Source of the DNA: Streptococcus sp. F0442
GTDB lineage: Bacteria > Bacillota > Bacilli > Lactobacillales > Streptococcaceae
NCBI RefSeq assembly: GCF_000314795.2
Contig: NZ_KB373314.1
Coordinates: forward strand, 864,418-928,417
Direction: 5' to 3'
Length of the DNA stretch: 64,000 nucleotides
Below are positions 1 to 9,221 of the stretch, in pieces. Made by a program: the position numbers and the translations under genes. Each line of letters starts with the position of its first letter. The first letter of the stretch is position 1. A model generated the notes under the pieces. The model made no database searches. It worked only from the letters and a program-made list of their open reading frames with translations, and was not told where the DNA came from.

Positions 1-366
1 TATGAATTGGAATTGCAATTTGAAAAAGACAGCCAAAATGAGATCGTCCTCTTTGCAAATCCAGAAGGAAAGGGCTTATTTCTCACATTCGATCTAGCGA
101 AAGGATTAGTCACAGTCGATCGTAGCCAGGCTGGTGAGCAATATGCCCAAGACTTTGGAACTAGCCGTAGCTGCACAATCGATAACCAAGCTACAACTGC
201 TAATATTTTCATTGACAATTCGATTTTTGAAATCTTTATCAATAAAGGAGAAAAAGTATTTTCTGGCCGGGTCTTCCCACATGCTGATCAAAATGGTATT
301 TTGATCAAGTCTGGAAACCCTACCGGAACCTACTATGAACTTGATCATGGTCGCAAAGCTAACTGA
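1..366 (+). CDS. scrB: Sucrose-6-phosphate hydrolase, C-terminal fragment (cut by window edge)
   Basis: The reading frame is open from base 1 to TGA at 364-366, so only about the last 121 residues are seen. They look like the C-terminal beta-sandwich of GH32 sucrose-6-phosphate hydrolases, with the motifs IFIDNSIFEIFIN and FSGRVFP. The enzyme splits phosphotransferase-imported sucrose-6-phosphate in the cytoplasm into glucose-6-phosphate and fructose. The catalytic N-terminal propeller is outside the window. The next gene is a LacI-type regulator that overlaps this one by 20 bases, the usual scrB-scrR order in streptococci. The assignment rests on the tail motifs and this neighbour. Confidence 0.85.
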   Translation, partial: YELELQFEKDSQNEIVLFANPEGKGLFLTFDLAKGLVTVDRSQAGEQYAQDFGTSRSCTIDNQATTANIFIDNSIFEIFINKGEKVFSGRVFPHADQNGILIKSGNPTGTYYELDHGRKAN

Positions 367-1312
367 TGTCGCCAAACTCGCCGGTGTCAGCCCTACTACA
401 GTCTCACGGGTCATCAATAAAAAAGGCTACCTATCTGAAAAAACGATCCAAAAAGTCCAAGAAGCCATGCGAGAGCTGGGCTATAAGCCCAACAATGTTG
501 CTCGTAGTCTCCAAGGGAAATCAGCCAAGTTGGTTGGCTTGATTTTTCCTAATATCAGCAATGTTTTCTACGCAGAATTAATTGATAAATTAGAGTACCA
601 ACTCTTCAAACATGGCTACAAGACCATCATCTGCAATAGTGAACACGACTCTGAAAAAGAGCGGGAATACATTGAGATGTTGGAAGCTAACCAAGTGGAT
701 GGCATCATTTCAGGAAGCCACAATTTAGGGATTGAGGATTACAACCGAGTAACTGCTCCGATTATTGCCTTTGACCGCAACCTCTCCCCAGAGATTCCCG
801 TTGTCTCATCAGACAACTACGCTGGCGGTGTGCTAGCAGCAGAAACGTTAGTTAAAAGTGGGGCTCAAAACATTATGATGATCACAGGGAATGACAACTC
901 CAACTCCCCAACCGGTTTTCGTCATGCAGGCTTCGCATCGGTTCTGCCCGAGTCTTTGATCATCAACGTTTCCAGTGATTTCTCTCCCATTCGCAAAGAA
1001 ATGGAGATCAAACAGATTTTAACTCAGCAAAAACCAGATGCTATTTTTGCTTCGGATGATTTGACAGCAATTTTGATCATGAAGGTCGCAAAAGAGCTTG
1101 ACCTTCAGATTCCTCAAGATCTAAAAGTGATTGGTTATGATGGCACCCAGTTCATCGAGACTTATACTCCTGAACTAACCACCATCCAGCAACCTCTAAA
1201 GGATATTGCAGTTCTGATGGTAGACTTACTACTCCAAAAGATCGAAGGAAAAAAAGTAGCGACTACCGGTTATTTCTTGCCCGTTAGTCTCCACTCTGGA
1301 AAAAGTATTTAA
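347..1312 (+). CDS. scrR: LacI-family sucrose operon repressor ScrR
   Basis: This is a 321-residue LacI/GalR regulator. The N-terminal helix-turn-helix (TDVAKLAGVSPTTVSRVIN) is followed by the hinge YKPNNVARSLQ and a periplasmic-binding-protein-like effector domain (KLVGLIFPNISNVFYAEL, VIGYDGTQ). I chose ATG 347 rather than ATG 335 because MVAKLTDVAKLAGVS is the usual LacI-family beginning. Both starts lie inside scrB, so translation is probably coupled. The family represses sucrose uptake and hydrolysis genes until a sugar phosphate binds. It sits directly behind scrB, so sucrose control is the likely job, although the effector cannot be read from sequence. Confidence 0.88.
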   Translation: MVAKLTDVAKLAGVSPTTVSRVINKKGYLSEKTIQKVQEAMRELGYKPNNVARSLQGKSAKLVGLIFPNISNVFYAELIDKLEYQLFKHGYKTIICNSEHDSEKEREYIEMLEANQVDGIISGSHNLGIEDYNRVTAPIIAFDRNLSPEIPVVSSDNYAGGVLAAETLVKSGAQNIMMITGNDNSNSPTGFRHAGFASVLPESLIINVSSDFSPIRKEMEIKQILTQQKPDAIFASDDLTAILIMKVAKELDLQIPQDLKVIGYDGTQFIETYTPELTTIQQPLKDIAVLMVDLLLQKIEGKKVATTGYFLPVSLHSGKSI

Positions 1313-1317
1313 AAGCA

Positions 1318-1490
1318 GAGGCTGGGACAAAAGTCCTAGCCTCTCAATTGTCTTTGGATTGTCGAGCAAGACGCAGTGGTTGAGTGGGCTCTACTACGCT
1401 GATTTCATCAGCTTTTACAGCCCTACTCAACTGTGCGGAGGTGGGACGACAAAATCGAATTCTAACGAATTACCGATTTCTGTCCCACTC
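1318..1490 (+). repeat. Three-hairpin intergenic repeat, copy A
   Basis: This 173-base element starts six bases after the scrR stop. It recurs at 44520-44692 with the same length and about eight differences counted by eye. Hairpin 1 (1318-1343) has an 11-bp stem, GAGGCTGGGAC pairing with GTCCTAGCCTC, and an AAAA loop. Hairpin 2 (1379-1431) pairs GTTGAGTGGGCT with AGCCCTACTCAAC and contains an inner GCTGAT/ATCAGC stem. Hairpin 3 (1441-1488) pairs GTGGGAC with GTCCCAC and has inner AAATCG/CGATTT and AATTC/GAATT stems. It carries no transposase. It looks like a streptococcal miniature element of the kind that includes BOX and RUP, but I cannot assign it to either. Confidence 0.85.
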
Positions 1491-1503
1491 TCATTTTTCA
1501 TTC

Positions 1504-1528
1504 AAAAAAAGAGCCATCGGCTCTTTTT
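1504..1528. terminator. Bidirectional terminator between scrR and nusB
   Basis: The stem GAGCC (1511-1515) and GGCTC (1519-1523) is extended by an A-run on the left and a T-run on the right. It can therefore terminate transcripts from both the scrR side and the nusB side. Confidence 0.8.
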
Positions 1529-1530
1529 GA

Positions 1531-1962
1531 TTATTCTTCTGTTACAAATTGACTGAGAACACCATTGACAAATCGTGAAGAGGTTTCATCTGAAAAGGAT
1601 TTGGCCAATTCCACCGCTTCATTGACTGCAACGATCTGTGGTGTATCAAACTCTGTTATTTCATAAATTCCAAGACGAAGGATGTTTTTCTCCACCAAGG
1701 TCAAGCGCTCTACCGTCCAACCAGTTTTCAAATGTTGACCGATTTGTTGGTCCAATTGATCTTTAGACTGATAAACACCCGTCACGAGGTTCATGAGAAA
1801 GGCAGGAAGATCGACTTCTTTGTCTTCGGCTAGGTCCTTGTCATGTAAATAAGCAAAGCGACAAGCTTCCACAATGTCTCCATCGTATTCCAAGGCCATC
1901 AAGGCTTGGAAGGCGCGCTCACGCAAATCTCGACGTGATTCTAATAAAATTTCATCAGTCAT
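1531..1962 (-). CDS. nusB: Transcription antitermination factor NusB
   Basis: This 143-residue all-helical protein matches NusB in length. It has a RRDLRERAFQALMALEYDG start and the conserved end VAVNEAVELAKSFSDETSSRFVNGVLSQF. NusB joins NusE (S10) on boxA RNA in the antitermination complex that keeps polymerase moving through rRNA operons. It is the last gene of an efp-asp23-nusB operon: the start codon overlaps the end of the Asp23 gene by eight bases and a terminator follows directly. This is the standard order in streptococci. Confidence 0.95.
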   Translation of the reverse strand: MTDEILLESRRDLRERAFQALMALEYDGDIVEACRFAYLHDKDLAEDKEVDLPAFLMNLVTGVYQSKDQLDQQIGQHLKTGWTVERLTLVEKNILRLGIYEITEFDTPQIVAVNEAVELAKSFSDETSSRFVNGVLSQFVTEE

Positions 1963-2344
1963 TGAGGAAGTCCTCGTTAAACAAGTCTTTCAAGTCTGGT
2001 TTTGGAGATTTTTCCGTCGCGATACCGACAACGTGAATGTTGACAGCATCCAAGGTTACATCTGCCATATCATAAACCGCAGACTTGACCGCCTTTTGAA
2101 TCGCTACAGCGACAGATGGCACAGCAACTCCGTACTCCAAATAGAGATAGATGTCTACTGAAACTTGACCATCTTCTTCCGTATGAAGGTAGACGCCACG
2201 TCCAAGTGAGCGTTTTGATAAGCTATCTGAAACACTCTTATTTTCGAGCGAATAGACACCCTCTACTTTTGCTGTCGCAATCGCAATAATTTTTTCTAAT
2301 ACACGTGGTGCAATAACGATGTCACCAAATTGTTCAGTTGCCAT
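1955..2344 (-). CDS. Asp23/Gls24 family envelope-stress protein (YqhY type)
   Basis: This is a 129-residue single-domain Asp23/Gls24 protein with the typical opening EQFGDIVIAPRVLEKIIAIATAKVEGVYSL and the alternating strands VSVDIYLYLEYGVAVPSVAVAIQKAVKSAVYDM. Members of this family in the nusB neighbourhood (YqhY) are acidic, often abundant, and linked to envelope and lipid homeostasis; the biochemical activity is unknown. It lies between efp and nusB, overlapping nusB by eight bases. The acidic tail (DLKDLFNEDFLND) is a normal feature of this subgroup. I see no transmembrane segment, so it is presumably cytoplasmic. Confidence 0.9.
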   Translation of the reverse strand: MATEQFGDIVIAPRVLEKIIAIATAKVEGVYSLENKSVSDSLSKRSLGRGVYLHTEEDGQVSVDIYLYLEYGVAVPSVAVAIQKAVKSAVYDMADVTLDAVNIHVVGIATEKSPKPDLKDLFNEDFLND

Positions 2345-2380
2345 AGAAGTTCCTTTCTATTTGACACCCTGAGATGTCTC

Positions 2381-2941
2381 TTATGCACGAGAAACGTATG
2401 TTCCTTCAGTAGTGTTAATGACCAATTTTTGTCCAGCTTCGATGAAGTCAGGAACGTTCACGACCAAACCAGTTTCCATTGTAGCAGGTTTACCAGAACC
2501 AGTCACTGTAGCACCTTTGATAGATGGTTGAGTTTCTGCAACTGTCAATTCAACAGTTGTAGGAACCGTTACACCGATCACTTCGCTTCCGTAGAATTGA
2601 ATTTTTACTTCTGAGTTTTCAAGGATGTAAAGCAATTCTTGTTCGACGTTCACCACTGGAATTTCATATTGATCATATGTTTCAGTATTCATGAAGTAGG
2701 CTGTATCATCCATTTTGTACAAGTATTGAGCTGGAACAGTTTCGATAATCGCTTGTTCAAATTTTTCTTCTGGACGGTAGCTTGTATCAAATGTTGAACC
2801 AGTACGGACATCACGCAATTTCATACGCATGATAGTGTTTCCTTTACCTGGTTTGTGGTGGCTAGCTTCCAAAACGCGGATCAATTTTCCATCAGCTGTT
2901 TCAAAAGTCATACCAGCTTTCAATTTACTTGCTTCGATCAT
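2381..2941 (-). CDS. efp: Translation elongation factor P
   Basis: This 186-residue protein has the three beta-barrel domains of EF-P. The N-terminal KOW-like domain carries the loop SHHKPGKGN, whose tip lysine is the position modified in other bacteria. The C-terminal part contains [31 protein letters not shown] binds the ribosome between the P and E sites and rescues stalling on polyproline stretches. Two proline-rich wall proteins in this window (15323 and 50141) could be among its clients, which is my inference. It is the first gene of the operon. Confidence 0.96.
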   Translation of the reverse strand: MIEASKLKAGMTFETADGKLIRVLEASHHKPGKGNTIMRMKLRDVRTGSTFDTSYRPEEKFEQAIIETVPAQYLYKMDDTAYFMNTETYDQYEIPVVNVEQELLYILENSEVKIQFYGSEVIGVTVPTTVELTVAETQPSIKGATVTGSGKPATMETGLVVNVPDFIEAGQKLVINTTEGTYVSRA

Positions 2942-2977
2942 GTTTTATTACCTCTTTTTAAAAATAGATTACTCTTT

Positions 2978-3006
2978 ATTGTAACACACTATTTGATTTT
3001 TCTCAA
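2978..3006 (-). promoter_or_regulatory. Promoter of the efp-asp23-nusB operon
   Basis: Read on the minus strand, TTGAGA (3001-3006) and TACAAT (2978-2983) are 17 bases apart, with TG one base upstream of the -10. It lies about 37 bases before the efp start. Confidence 0.7.
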
Positions 3007-3089
3007 ACAGCAATCTTTTCTTTTTAGTCAGGAAAGAAGGCAAAGACTAGGTGTTGGAGCCACTCGTTCTCTAAGCCTCATTTCTCCAA

Positions 3090-4193
3090 TTAGTCAACGG
3101 GGACAATATTGCCATCCGCATCTTTGGTCACATGGACATATTTGCCATCAACTTCAATATAGAAGGTATGTGGTTTATCTGGAGCTGGAGAGGCTTGTTT
3201 TTGCAGATCATTCCCCAGAGCTTGGCCCAGGTTCATCCCCATGATCATGTTCATACCATTGCCACCTTCATTTTTAGCAGCTGCCACCAAGGCCTCATTG
3301 CGGGCGCGACGCTCTTCAATTTCAATGGTATTGTACTTCATCGCTACCAATTCACTATCCAGTTTATTGACCTTGGCCATACTATCTGCATCATAGCTCA
3401 GATCTTCAATCAGGACATTGGTTAATTCAATACCATATAGTTCTGACCACGTTTTATTGACTTCACGTTTTGCGACTTCATTGAAGACATCTTGGTCCGC
3501 ATTGATATTGTAGATTTCCGCCTTATTTTCAGCCGTATATTTTGAAATAGCCACTGCAATCTTTGGTGCTAAGTTTTGGCGCAAGGTTCCCTGAGCCACA
3601 TCTTCCAAAGTAAAAGGTTTGTCCGCCGTAATTTGGCGACTAACTGCACTGACGAAAAAGAGTACAGGATCTGCTACTTTAACGTCATAGAGACCATAAA
3701 AGCGAATGCTAAGAAGCTGTTGGTAACGGTCGCTAAAGTACTCGACTGGATTTTGGGTGCCAAATTTATTTCCTGTAAAAGGTTGCATCCGAACAAAGAT
3801 AATTTCCTGTTGGGTGACCACTTGGCCACCAAATGAGAAGCGATTCTTGAACTGGTCCCAAGTCCCTTTCACTCCGCCCTTTTCAAACAACCAAGCATTC
3901 TCACCGGCTTGCCATTCGTGGCTTCCTGCTTCTAGAAGGTCTCCCAAAAAAGTTCCATTGTTGACTAAAAGAGCGACATAGCCTTGAGGGACAATGACGA
4001 CAGAGCCATCTGTCAAAAGGCCAGTATTTTGGTTGCTCTGACGAGAGCGTCCGTCCGGATCTTTGGTCAAGAGCTGTCCCTTGATAGCCAAAGCCGTTGC
4101 TGGAATAGCTTCTGGCAAAGTAATGGCTTCCTTAAATTTACTATCTTGAAAACTTGAAATACCCGCTGAAAGGGCTGCATTAATAAATCCCAT
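3090..4193 (-). CDS. SPFH-domain protein (YdjI-like)
   Basis: This 367-residue protein begins MGFINAALSAGISSFQDSKFKEA. It carries an SPFH/band-7-like core (QGYVALLVNNGTFLGDLLEAGSHEW, IRFYGLYDVKVADPVLFFV), a helical stretch (ELVAMKYNTIEIEERRARNEA), and a C-terminal tail around KPHTFYIEVDGKYVHVT. The family is often labelled virion core protein-like, and Bacillus YdjI is a relative associated with envelope-stress responses. A GGAG eight bases before the ATG supports the start. The next gene begins after eight bases and encodes a secreted or anchored zinc-ribbon protein, so the pair probably works together at the membrane. Its precise function is not known. Confidence 0.8.
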   Translation of the reverse strand: MGFINAALSAGISSFQDSKFKEAITLPEAIPATALAIKGQLLTKDPDGRSRQSNQNTGLLTDGSVVIVPQGYVALLVNNGTFLGDLLEAGSHEWQAGENAWLFEKGGVKGTWDQFKNRFSFGGQVVTQQEIIFVRMQPFTGNKFGTQNPVEYFSDRYQQLLSIRFYGLYDVKVADPVLFFVSAVSRQITADKPFTLEDVAQGTLRQNLAPKIAVAISKYTAENKAEIYNINADQDVFNEVAKREVNKTWSELYGIELTNVLIEDLSYDADSMAKVNKLDSELVAMKYNTIEIEERRARNEALVAAAKNEGGNGMNMIMGMNLGQALGNDLQKQASPAPDKPHTFYIEVDGKYVHVTKDADGNIVPVD

Positions 4194-4201
4194 ACATTCT
4201 C

Positions 4202-5152
4202 CTATCTGTAGAATTCAATTTCATCCACAACTTCATAAACATCCAAGACCCAATCTTTTGGATTGTGTTTCAAGGATGCTTGGCAATATTCACACTTGTC
4301 GATCGAATCGATGGTCAGTGGTGCACCACAGTTCGGACAGTGATCACTGACGACTTCTGAATTCTTAATGATCTCTGTCTGAGCCCCGTGTTCCCGGAGA
4401 AAGACCATGCGGTAAACGGTAAAGAGATCTTTGGTTGGATCCCCTTCGATCACACGACCCGATTCATCGTTTCGAATGTAATCTCTCATGGTCGAAGATA
4501 GAATGACTTCGATGCGGTCATTGCCACCTGGATTTTCGATAAAGTCTTTGATCTTCGAATTTTCCACACGCACGCGCTCTAAAACATTGGTCGTTTTTGC
4601 TCGAATATGCTCTTGCAACTGCGTCAAGTGTTGCTCATAAAGACTGGTACTTTCTAAGTTTCGAACAGAATTCCAATCTTTTTCTGTCCAGGCAGACTGT
4701 AATTGAAGGTAAACCAGCTTGACTTGCGACAAAAAGCGGTCTTCATCAAACATTGGGTCCAATTTTCGGATGCGGCGAATCGCTTCATAGTTGTTTTCAA
4801 TTGGTCGACCCGCCCGTTCTTCGGTTGTCCGTTTTGGACCACTATTTGAATAAGACGAATCATCACTCTCATTAGCCTCTTTGGCCAGATTATAGACAAA
4901 ACCAACTAAGCCAATGATAGCGACAACTGCAATACCACCAGAGTCTGTTCCAGAACTAGAACTGTAGCTACTGGATCCACCAGACCAGCTGCTTCCACCA
5001 CCAGACCAGCTACTTCCACCGCCACCACCACCAGAATGAATAGTGCTACTACCACCACTATGTGTATTCCCAACACCCGCATGGGCTTGAGGGACAAATA
5101 CAAATAGAAGGGCTACTAGAAGGATTCCCAATACTAAAATACGTTTTTTCAT
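4202..5152 (-). CDS. Secreted/anchored Tim44-like domain protein with zinc ribbon
   Basis: This is a 316-residue protein. It has an N-terminal signal or anchor (about residues 1-26, ending AHA), then a Gly/Ser-rich low-complexity stretch of about 45 residues, and a second hydrophobic segment (GGIAVVAIIGLVGFVYNLA). A Tim44-like domain follows (FDEDRFLSQVKLVYLQLQSAW to TVYRMVFL), then a C-terminal zinc ribbon, CPNCGAPLTIDSIDKCEYC. If the first segment is cleaved and the second spans the membrane, the Tim44 and zinc-ribbon part would be cytoplasmic. It is the first gene of a pair with the SPFH protein. Its biochemical role is unknown. The Gly/Ser region is coded by repetitive GGN and TCN/AGC triplets and may vary in length between strains. 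Confidence 0.75.
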   Translation of the reverse strand: MKKRILVLGILLVALLFVFVPQAHAGVGNTHSGGSSTIHSGGGGGGSSWSGGGSSWSGGSSSYSSSSGTDSGGIAVVAIIGLVGFVYNLAKEANESDDSSYSNSGPKRTTEERAGRPIENNYEAIRRIRKLDPMFDEDRFLSQVKLVYLQLQSAWTEKDWNSVRNLESTSLYEQHLTQLQEHIRAKTTNVLERVRVENSKIKDFIENPGGNDRIEVILSSTMRDYIRNDESGRVIEGDPTKDLFTVYRMVFLREHGAQTEIIKNSEVVSDHCPNCGAPLTIDSIDKCEYCQASLKHNPKDWVLDVYEVVDEIEFYR

Positions 5153-5209
5153 AGGCCTCTTTTCTTATTGTTATCTTTTAAATAGGAGCTAAGAAAAACT
5201 CAATCGATT

Positions 5210-6277
5210 CTATAGAACAATCAATTCTTTTGGAGCAAGGGTCAAGACCTCACAGCCTGTTTCCGTGATCAAGAGGTCATCTTCGATGCGCACACCAGAT
5301 AGCCCTTCAATGTAGATTCCCGGCTCATCTGTCAAGACCATCCCCGCCTTGATCACCTCTTTAGACGTTTGGCTGAAGTAGGGTTCTTCATGGATATCCA
5401 GCCCAATCCCATGACCGATTCCATGAGTGAAGTATTGGCCATAGCCGGCTGCTTCAATCACATCCCGAGGGATTTTATCAAAATCACGGAAGCCAAGGCC
5501 GTCTTTAGCTGCAGCAATCAAGGCTTGATTGGCTTTCAAAACTGTTTCGTAAATTTCTCTTTCCTTGTCGCTGACATGTCCTGCATAGATAGTTCGTGTC
5601 ATATCGCTGACATAGTGATCATACAAGCAACCAAAATCAAGGGTCAAGGCATCTCCTGCTGAAATCACCCGATCACTTGGAGTCGCATGAGGCATAGCAG
5701 AGCGTTCACCAGCTGCTGAAATAATATCAAAAGATACACCAGAAGCTCCCAACTCCCGCATTCTAAAATCTAGGAAAGTCGCTGCTTCCAACTCTGTGGT
5801 TTGTCCCACCTTGATAAAGTCCAAAATATCATGAAAGGCTTGATCTGAAATGCTACAAGCTTTTTTAATCGCCGCAATCTCTGTTTCATCCTTAATCAAG
5901 CGCAATTCCATGACGAAGTTCGCTAGAGGTTGAAGGCTGATACCACTGAAAACAGCCGTCATCCGGGCATGATAAGCGACCGTCACTTCGTCCTCAAAAC
6001 CAAGATCTTTGATCCCAAGGTCCTTGACGATCTCTGCAGCGGCAGTCAACTCATCGCGGGTTTCCACAATCTCTACAAAGGGAAAACAAGTCGCATGGGC
6101 ATGGATAGTGTAGCGTGAATCGGTGAAGAGTACCACACGTTCTTCTGTCACCAAGGCAGTCCCATTTGATCCCCAAAAATTGGTCAAATAATAAACATTT
6201 TTTAAATTGTTAATCAGTACCGCTTTGAGGTTTTGAGCTTTCATTTTGTTTCTTAAGTTACTGATCCGTTGGTTCAT
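5210..6277 (-). CDS. Xaa-Pro peptidase, M24B family
   Basis: This 355-residue cytoplasmic metallopeptidase has the creatinase-like N-terminal domain ([18 protein letters not shown]) and the pita-bread catalytic domain. The metal ligands are visible: the aspartates in [19 protein letters not shown], the histidine in [14 protein letters not shown], and the glutamates in [11 protein letters not shown] and GVRIEDD. It removes residues next to proline, freeing amino acids from imported peptides. The length fits the 350-360-residue streptococcal Xaa-Pro peptidases (PepP/PepQ group), and I cannot separate aminopeptidase from dipeptidase by reading. Its ATG overlaps the uvrA TGA by four bases, so the two are coupled. 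Confidence 0.88.
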   Translation of the reverse strand: MNQRISNLRNKMKAQNLKAVLINNLKNVYYLTNFWGSNGTALVTEERVVLFTDSRYTIHAHATCFPFVEIVETRDELTAAAEIVKDLGIKDLGFEDEVTVAYHARMTAVFSGISLQPLANFVMELRLIKDETEIAAIKKACSISDQAFHDILDFIKVGQTTELEAATFLDFRMRELGASGVSFDIISAAGERSAMPHATPSDRVISAGDALTLDFGCLYDHYVSDMTRTIYAGHVSDKEREIYETVLKANQALIAAAKDGLGFRDFDKIPRDVIEAAGYGQYFTHGIGHGIGLDIHEEPYFSQTSKEVIKAGMVLTDEPGIYIEGLSGVRIEDDLLITETGCEVLTLAPKELIVL

Positions 6278-9099
6278 TGTAGTTTTCCTTTCAAATACTG
6301 TCCTGTGTAGCTAGCAGGGGTTGTTGCGACCTCCTCTGGTGTCCCAGTTGCAATAATGGTTCCGCCACCGACACCGCCTTCAGGTCCCAAATCGATGATG
6401 TGGTCTGCCGTCTTAATGACATCCAAATTGTGCTCGATCACAAGGACCGTATTGCCATCATCCACAAACCGTTCTAAGACCTTGATCAAGCGGGAAATGT
6501 CTTCGGTATGGAGTCCGGTCGTTGGTTCATCCAAGATATAGAAGGATTTTCCTGTAGAGCGCTTGTGCAATTCAGAAGCCAACTTCATCCGTTGCGCTTC
6601 CCCACCTGAAAGGGTGGTCGCTGGTTGACCCAGCGTTACATAGCCCAAGCCCACATCTTGGATGGTCTTGAGTTTGCGTTCAATTTTTGGAATGTGCTTG
6701 AAGAATTCGACTGCCTTGTTGACCGTCATATCCAGCACTTCTGCGATATTTTTTTCCTTGTAGTGGACTTCGAGAGTCTCACTATTGTAACGACGTCCAT
6801 GGCAGACTTCACAAGGAACAAAGACATCCGGTAAGAAGTGCATTTCAATCTTGATGATCCCATCTCCTGAGCAGGCTTCACAACGCCCACCCTTGACATT
6901 GAAACTAAAGCGGCCTTTTTTATAGCCCCGAATTTTGGCTTCATTGGTCTGAGCAAAGAGATCGCGAATGTCATCGAAGACGCCTGTATAGGTCGCTGGA
7001 TTGGAACGAGGAGTCCGGCCAATCGGACTTTGATCAATGTCGATCAAGCGATCGATATGCTCAATCCCCTGAATGGTCTTGTATTTCCCTGGTTTTTCCG
7101 AATTGCGGTTGAGCTTTTGAGCGATGGCTTTTTTTAAGATGCCATTGATCAAGGTTGATTTTCCAGAACCTGAAACTCCAGTGACTGCGATAAATTTGCC
7201 CAGAGGAAAACGCGCTGTAATATCTTGTAAGTTGTTCTCACTGGCCCCTGTAATTTCAATAGAACGGCCATTTCCTGAACGGCGCTCTGTGGGAACCGGA
7301 ATCTTGCGTTTGCCGGACAAATACTGGCCAGTGATGGATTTGCTGTTGCGCGCCACCTGCTTTGGAGTTCCCGCAGCAACAATCTCTCCCCCAAAGACAC
7401 CCGCACCTGGTCCGACGTCGATTAGGTAATCAGCCTCTCTCATGGTATCTTCGTCGTGTTCGACGACGATCAAGGTATTGCCTAAATCACGCATCTTTTT
7501 GAGACTGGCAATCAGGCGGTCATTGTCCCTTTGATGGAGGCCGATAGACGGCTCATCCAAGATATAAAGGACTCCAGAGAGGTTGGAACCGATCTGGGTT
7601 GCCAAGCGAATGCGCTGGCTTTCTCCACCTGACAAGGTCCCAGCCGATCGTGACAGGGTCAAGTAATTGAGCCCCACATTGTTTAAGAAGGTCAAGCGAT
7701 CCTTAATCTCTTTTAGGATCGGTCTTGCAATCGTGGCTTCATTGTCCGTTAAGACCAGCTTGTCCACGGCTTTTAAGTGGTCCGCAATCGATAGATCCGA
7801 CACTTCCCCAATATGCATCCCCTTTTCTCCTCCGACACGAACAGAAAGAGCCTGGTCATTGAGACGGTAGCCATGGCAGGTCGCACAGGTCAATTCGTTC
7901 ATATAGGAGCGCATTTGGTTGCGGGTAAAATCACTATTGGTCTCACGGAAACGGCGGTGAATATTGGTTACGACTCCTTCAAAGGGAATGTCGATATCTC
8001 GAACCCCACCAAACTCATTTTCATAGTGGAAGTGGAATTCCTTGCCTTTTGAACCATAGAGGACCAAGTCCTTTTCTTCTTGAGAAAGATCGGAAAAAGG
8101 CGTGTCCATATTGATGCCAAACTGGATCATGGCCTGCTCCAACATCTGAGGATAGTAGTTGGAAGAGATCGGATTCCAAGGAGCAAGAGCTCCTTCGCGA
8201 AGGCTTAATCGATCATCTGGCACCACCAAATCCAAGTCCACTTCCAGCTTAATGCCCAGCCCATCACAATCTGGACAAGAGCCAAAAGGCGCATTGAAAG
8301 AAAAGAGACGGGGCTCTAATTCAGGAACGGTAAAGCCACAAACCGGACAAGCATAGTGCTCCGAAAAAAGTAGCTCCTTATCGTCCATGGTATCAATGAC
8401 CACGTAGCCATCGGCAATCCGAAGAGCTGCTTCAATCGAATCAAAGAGCCGCGAGCGAATCCCCTCTTTGATCACGATTCGGTCCACAACGACTTCAATC
8501 GTGTGCTGTTTGCTTTTAGACAGTTCTGGGACCTCTGTCACATCATAAATCTCACCGTCAACCCGCACCCGAACATAGCCGTCTTTTTGCACCTTTTCAA
8601 TAATATTCTTATGCTGGCCTTTTTTCTTTCGGATAATAGGGGCTAAAATTTGCAGGCGCTGCCGTTCTGGTAATTCCAAAACTTGATCAACGATCTGCTC
8701 AACTGAAGAAGCGGTAATCGCCCCATGGCCATTGATACAATAAGGCGTACCTACACGCGCATAGAGCAGGCGCAGGTAGTCATTGATCTCAGTTGCCGTC
8801 CCCACAGTGGAACGCGGATTTTTACTAGTGGTTTTTTGGTCGATAGAAATAGCGGGGCTTAAGCCATCAATCGAATCCACATCTGGTTTTTCCATATTTC
8901 CCAAGAACTGCCGAGCATAGGCTGACAAGCTCTCCACGTAACGACGCTGGCCTTCTGCATAGAGGGTATCAAAGGCCAGACTAGACTTTCCAGATCCTGA
9001 CAAGCCCGTCACCACGACCAACTTATCGCGTGGAATTTCCACATCTATATTTTTTAAATTATGGGCACGTGCCCCATGAATGACAATTTTATCTTGCAT
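6274..9099 (-). CDS. uvrA: Excinuclease ABC subunit A
   Basis: This is a 941-residue full-length UvrA. Both ABC modules are present: Walker [17 protein letters not shown] near residue 31 and [18 protein letters not shown] in the second half. The signature motifs are [16 protein letters not shown] and [16 protein letters not shown]. Two zinc-finger modules are visible, [10 protein letters not shown] with CPDCDGLG and CEACSGDG with CEVCHGRR. UvrA finds DNA damage and loads UvrB for nucleotide excision repair. It is followed by a coupled Xaa-Pro peptidase gene (ATGA overlap). The divergent neighbour is corA. No truncation or missing motif was seen. Confidence 0.97.
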   Translation of the reverse strand: MQDKIVIHGARAHNLKNIDVEIPRDKLVVVTGLSGSGKSSLAFDTLYAEGQRRYVESLSAYARQFLGNMEKPDVDSIDGLSPAISIDQKTTSKNPRSTVGTATEINDYLRLLYARVGTPYCINGHGAITASSVEQIVDQVLELPERQRLQILAPIIRKKKGQHKNIIEKVQKDGYVRVRVDGEIYDVTEVPELSKSKQHTIEVVVDRIVIKEGIRSRLFDSIEAALRIADGYVVIDTMDDKELLFSEHYACPVCGFTVPELEPRLFSFNAPFGSCPDCDGLGIKLEVDLDLVVPDDRLSLREGALAPWNPISSNYYPQMLEQAMIQFGINMDTPFSDLSQEEKDLVLYGSKGKEFHFHYENEFGGVRDIDIPFEGVVTNIHRRFRETNSDFTRNQMRSYMNELTCATCHGYRLNDQALSVRVGGEKGMHIGEVSDLSIADHLKAVDKLVLTDNEATIARPILKEIKDRLTFLNNVGLNYLTLSRSAGTLSGGESQRIRLATQIGSNLSGVLYILDEPSIGLHQRDNDRLIASLKKMRDLGNTLIVVEHDEDTMREADYLIDVGPGAGVFGGEIVAAGTPKQVARNSKSITGQYLSGKRKIPVPTERRSGNGRSIEITGASENNLQDITARFPLGKFIAVTGVSGSGKSTLINGILKKAIAQKLNRNSEKPGKYKTIQGIEHIDRLIDIDQSPIGRTPRSNPATYTGVFDDIRDLFAQTNEAKIRGYKKGRFSFNVKGGRCEACSGDGIIKIEMHFLPDVFVPCEVCHGRRYNSETLEVHYKEKNIAEVLDMTVNKAVEFFKHIPKIERKLKTIQDVGLGYVTLGQPATTLSGGEAQRMKLASELHKRSTGKSFYILDEPTTGLHTEDISRLIKVLERFVDDGNTVLVIEHNLDVIKTADHIIDLGPEGGVGGGTIIATGTPEEVATTPASYTGQYLKGKLQ

Positions 9100-9133
9100 G
9101 TTTTTACTCTAATTCACCTTTTTGTTATCCTCC

Positions 9134-9139
9134 ATTATA
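9134..9139 (-). promoter_or_regulatory. Extended -10 of the uvrA promoter
   Basis: On the minus strand TATAAT is preceded by TG one base upstream, which makes an extended -10. It lies about 35 bases before the uvrA ATG. No good -35 hexamer is visible at 17 bases. Confidence 0.6.
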
Positions 9140-9181
9140 ACAAATTTTTTAGTATTCTTTTATCCAAAAACGTGCTTTTTC

Positions 9182-9190
9182 TGTTATAAT
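9182..9190 (+). promoter_or_regulatory. Extended -10 of the corA promoter
   Basis: TGTTATAAT is an extended -10 at 9182-9190. It is followed by a strong GGGGAGG ribosome binding site (9211-9217) and ATG 9222. The promoter is divergent from that of uvrA. Confidence 0.65.
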
Positions 9191-9221
9191 GTTAAGGTGT
9201 AAAAAAACAAGGGGAGGCACC

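Noticed and set aside
1359-1556. Small ORF over repeat copy A, with a nearly identical peptide from 44564-44785 in copy B
   Set aside because: The shared peptide is explained by the duplicated 173-base repeat. There is no ribosome binding site, and the conserved feature is base pairing of stems, not codons.
4960-5060. Repetitive triplets that resemble a tandem repeat or CRISPR-like array
   Set aside because: They code the Gly/Ser-rich segment of the 4202-5152 protein; there are no regular spacers.
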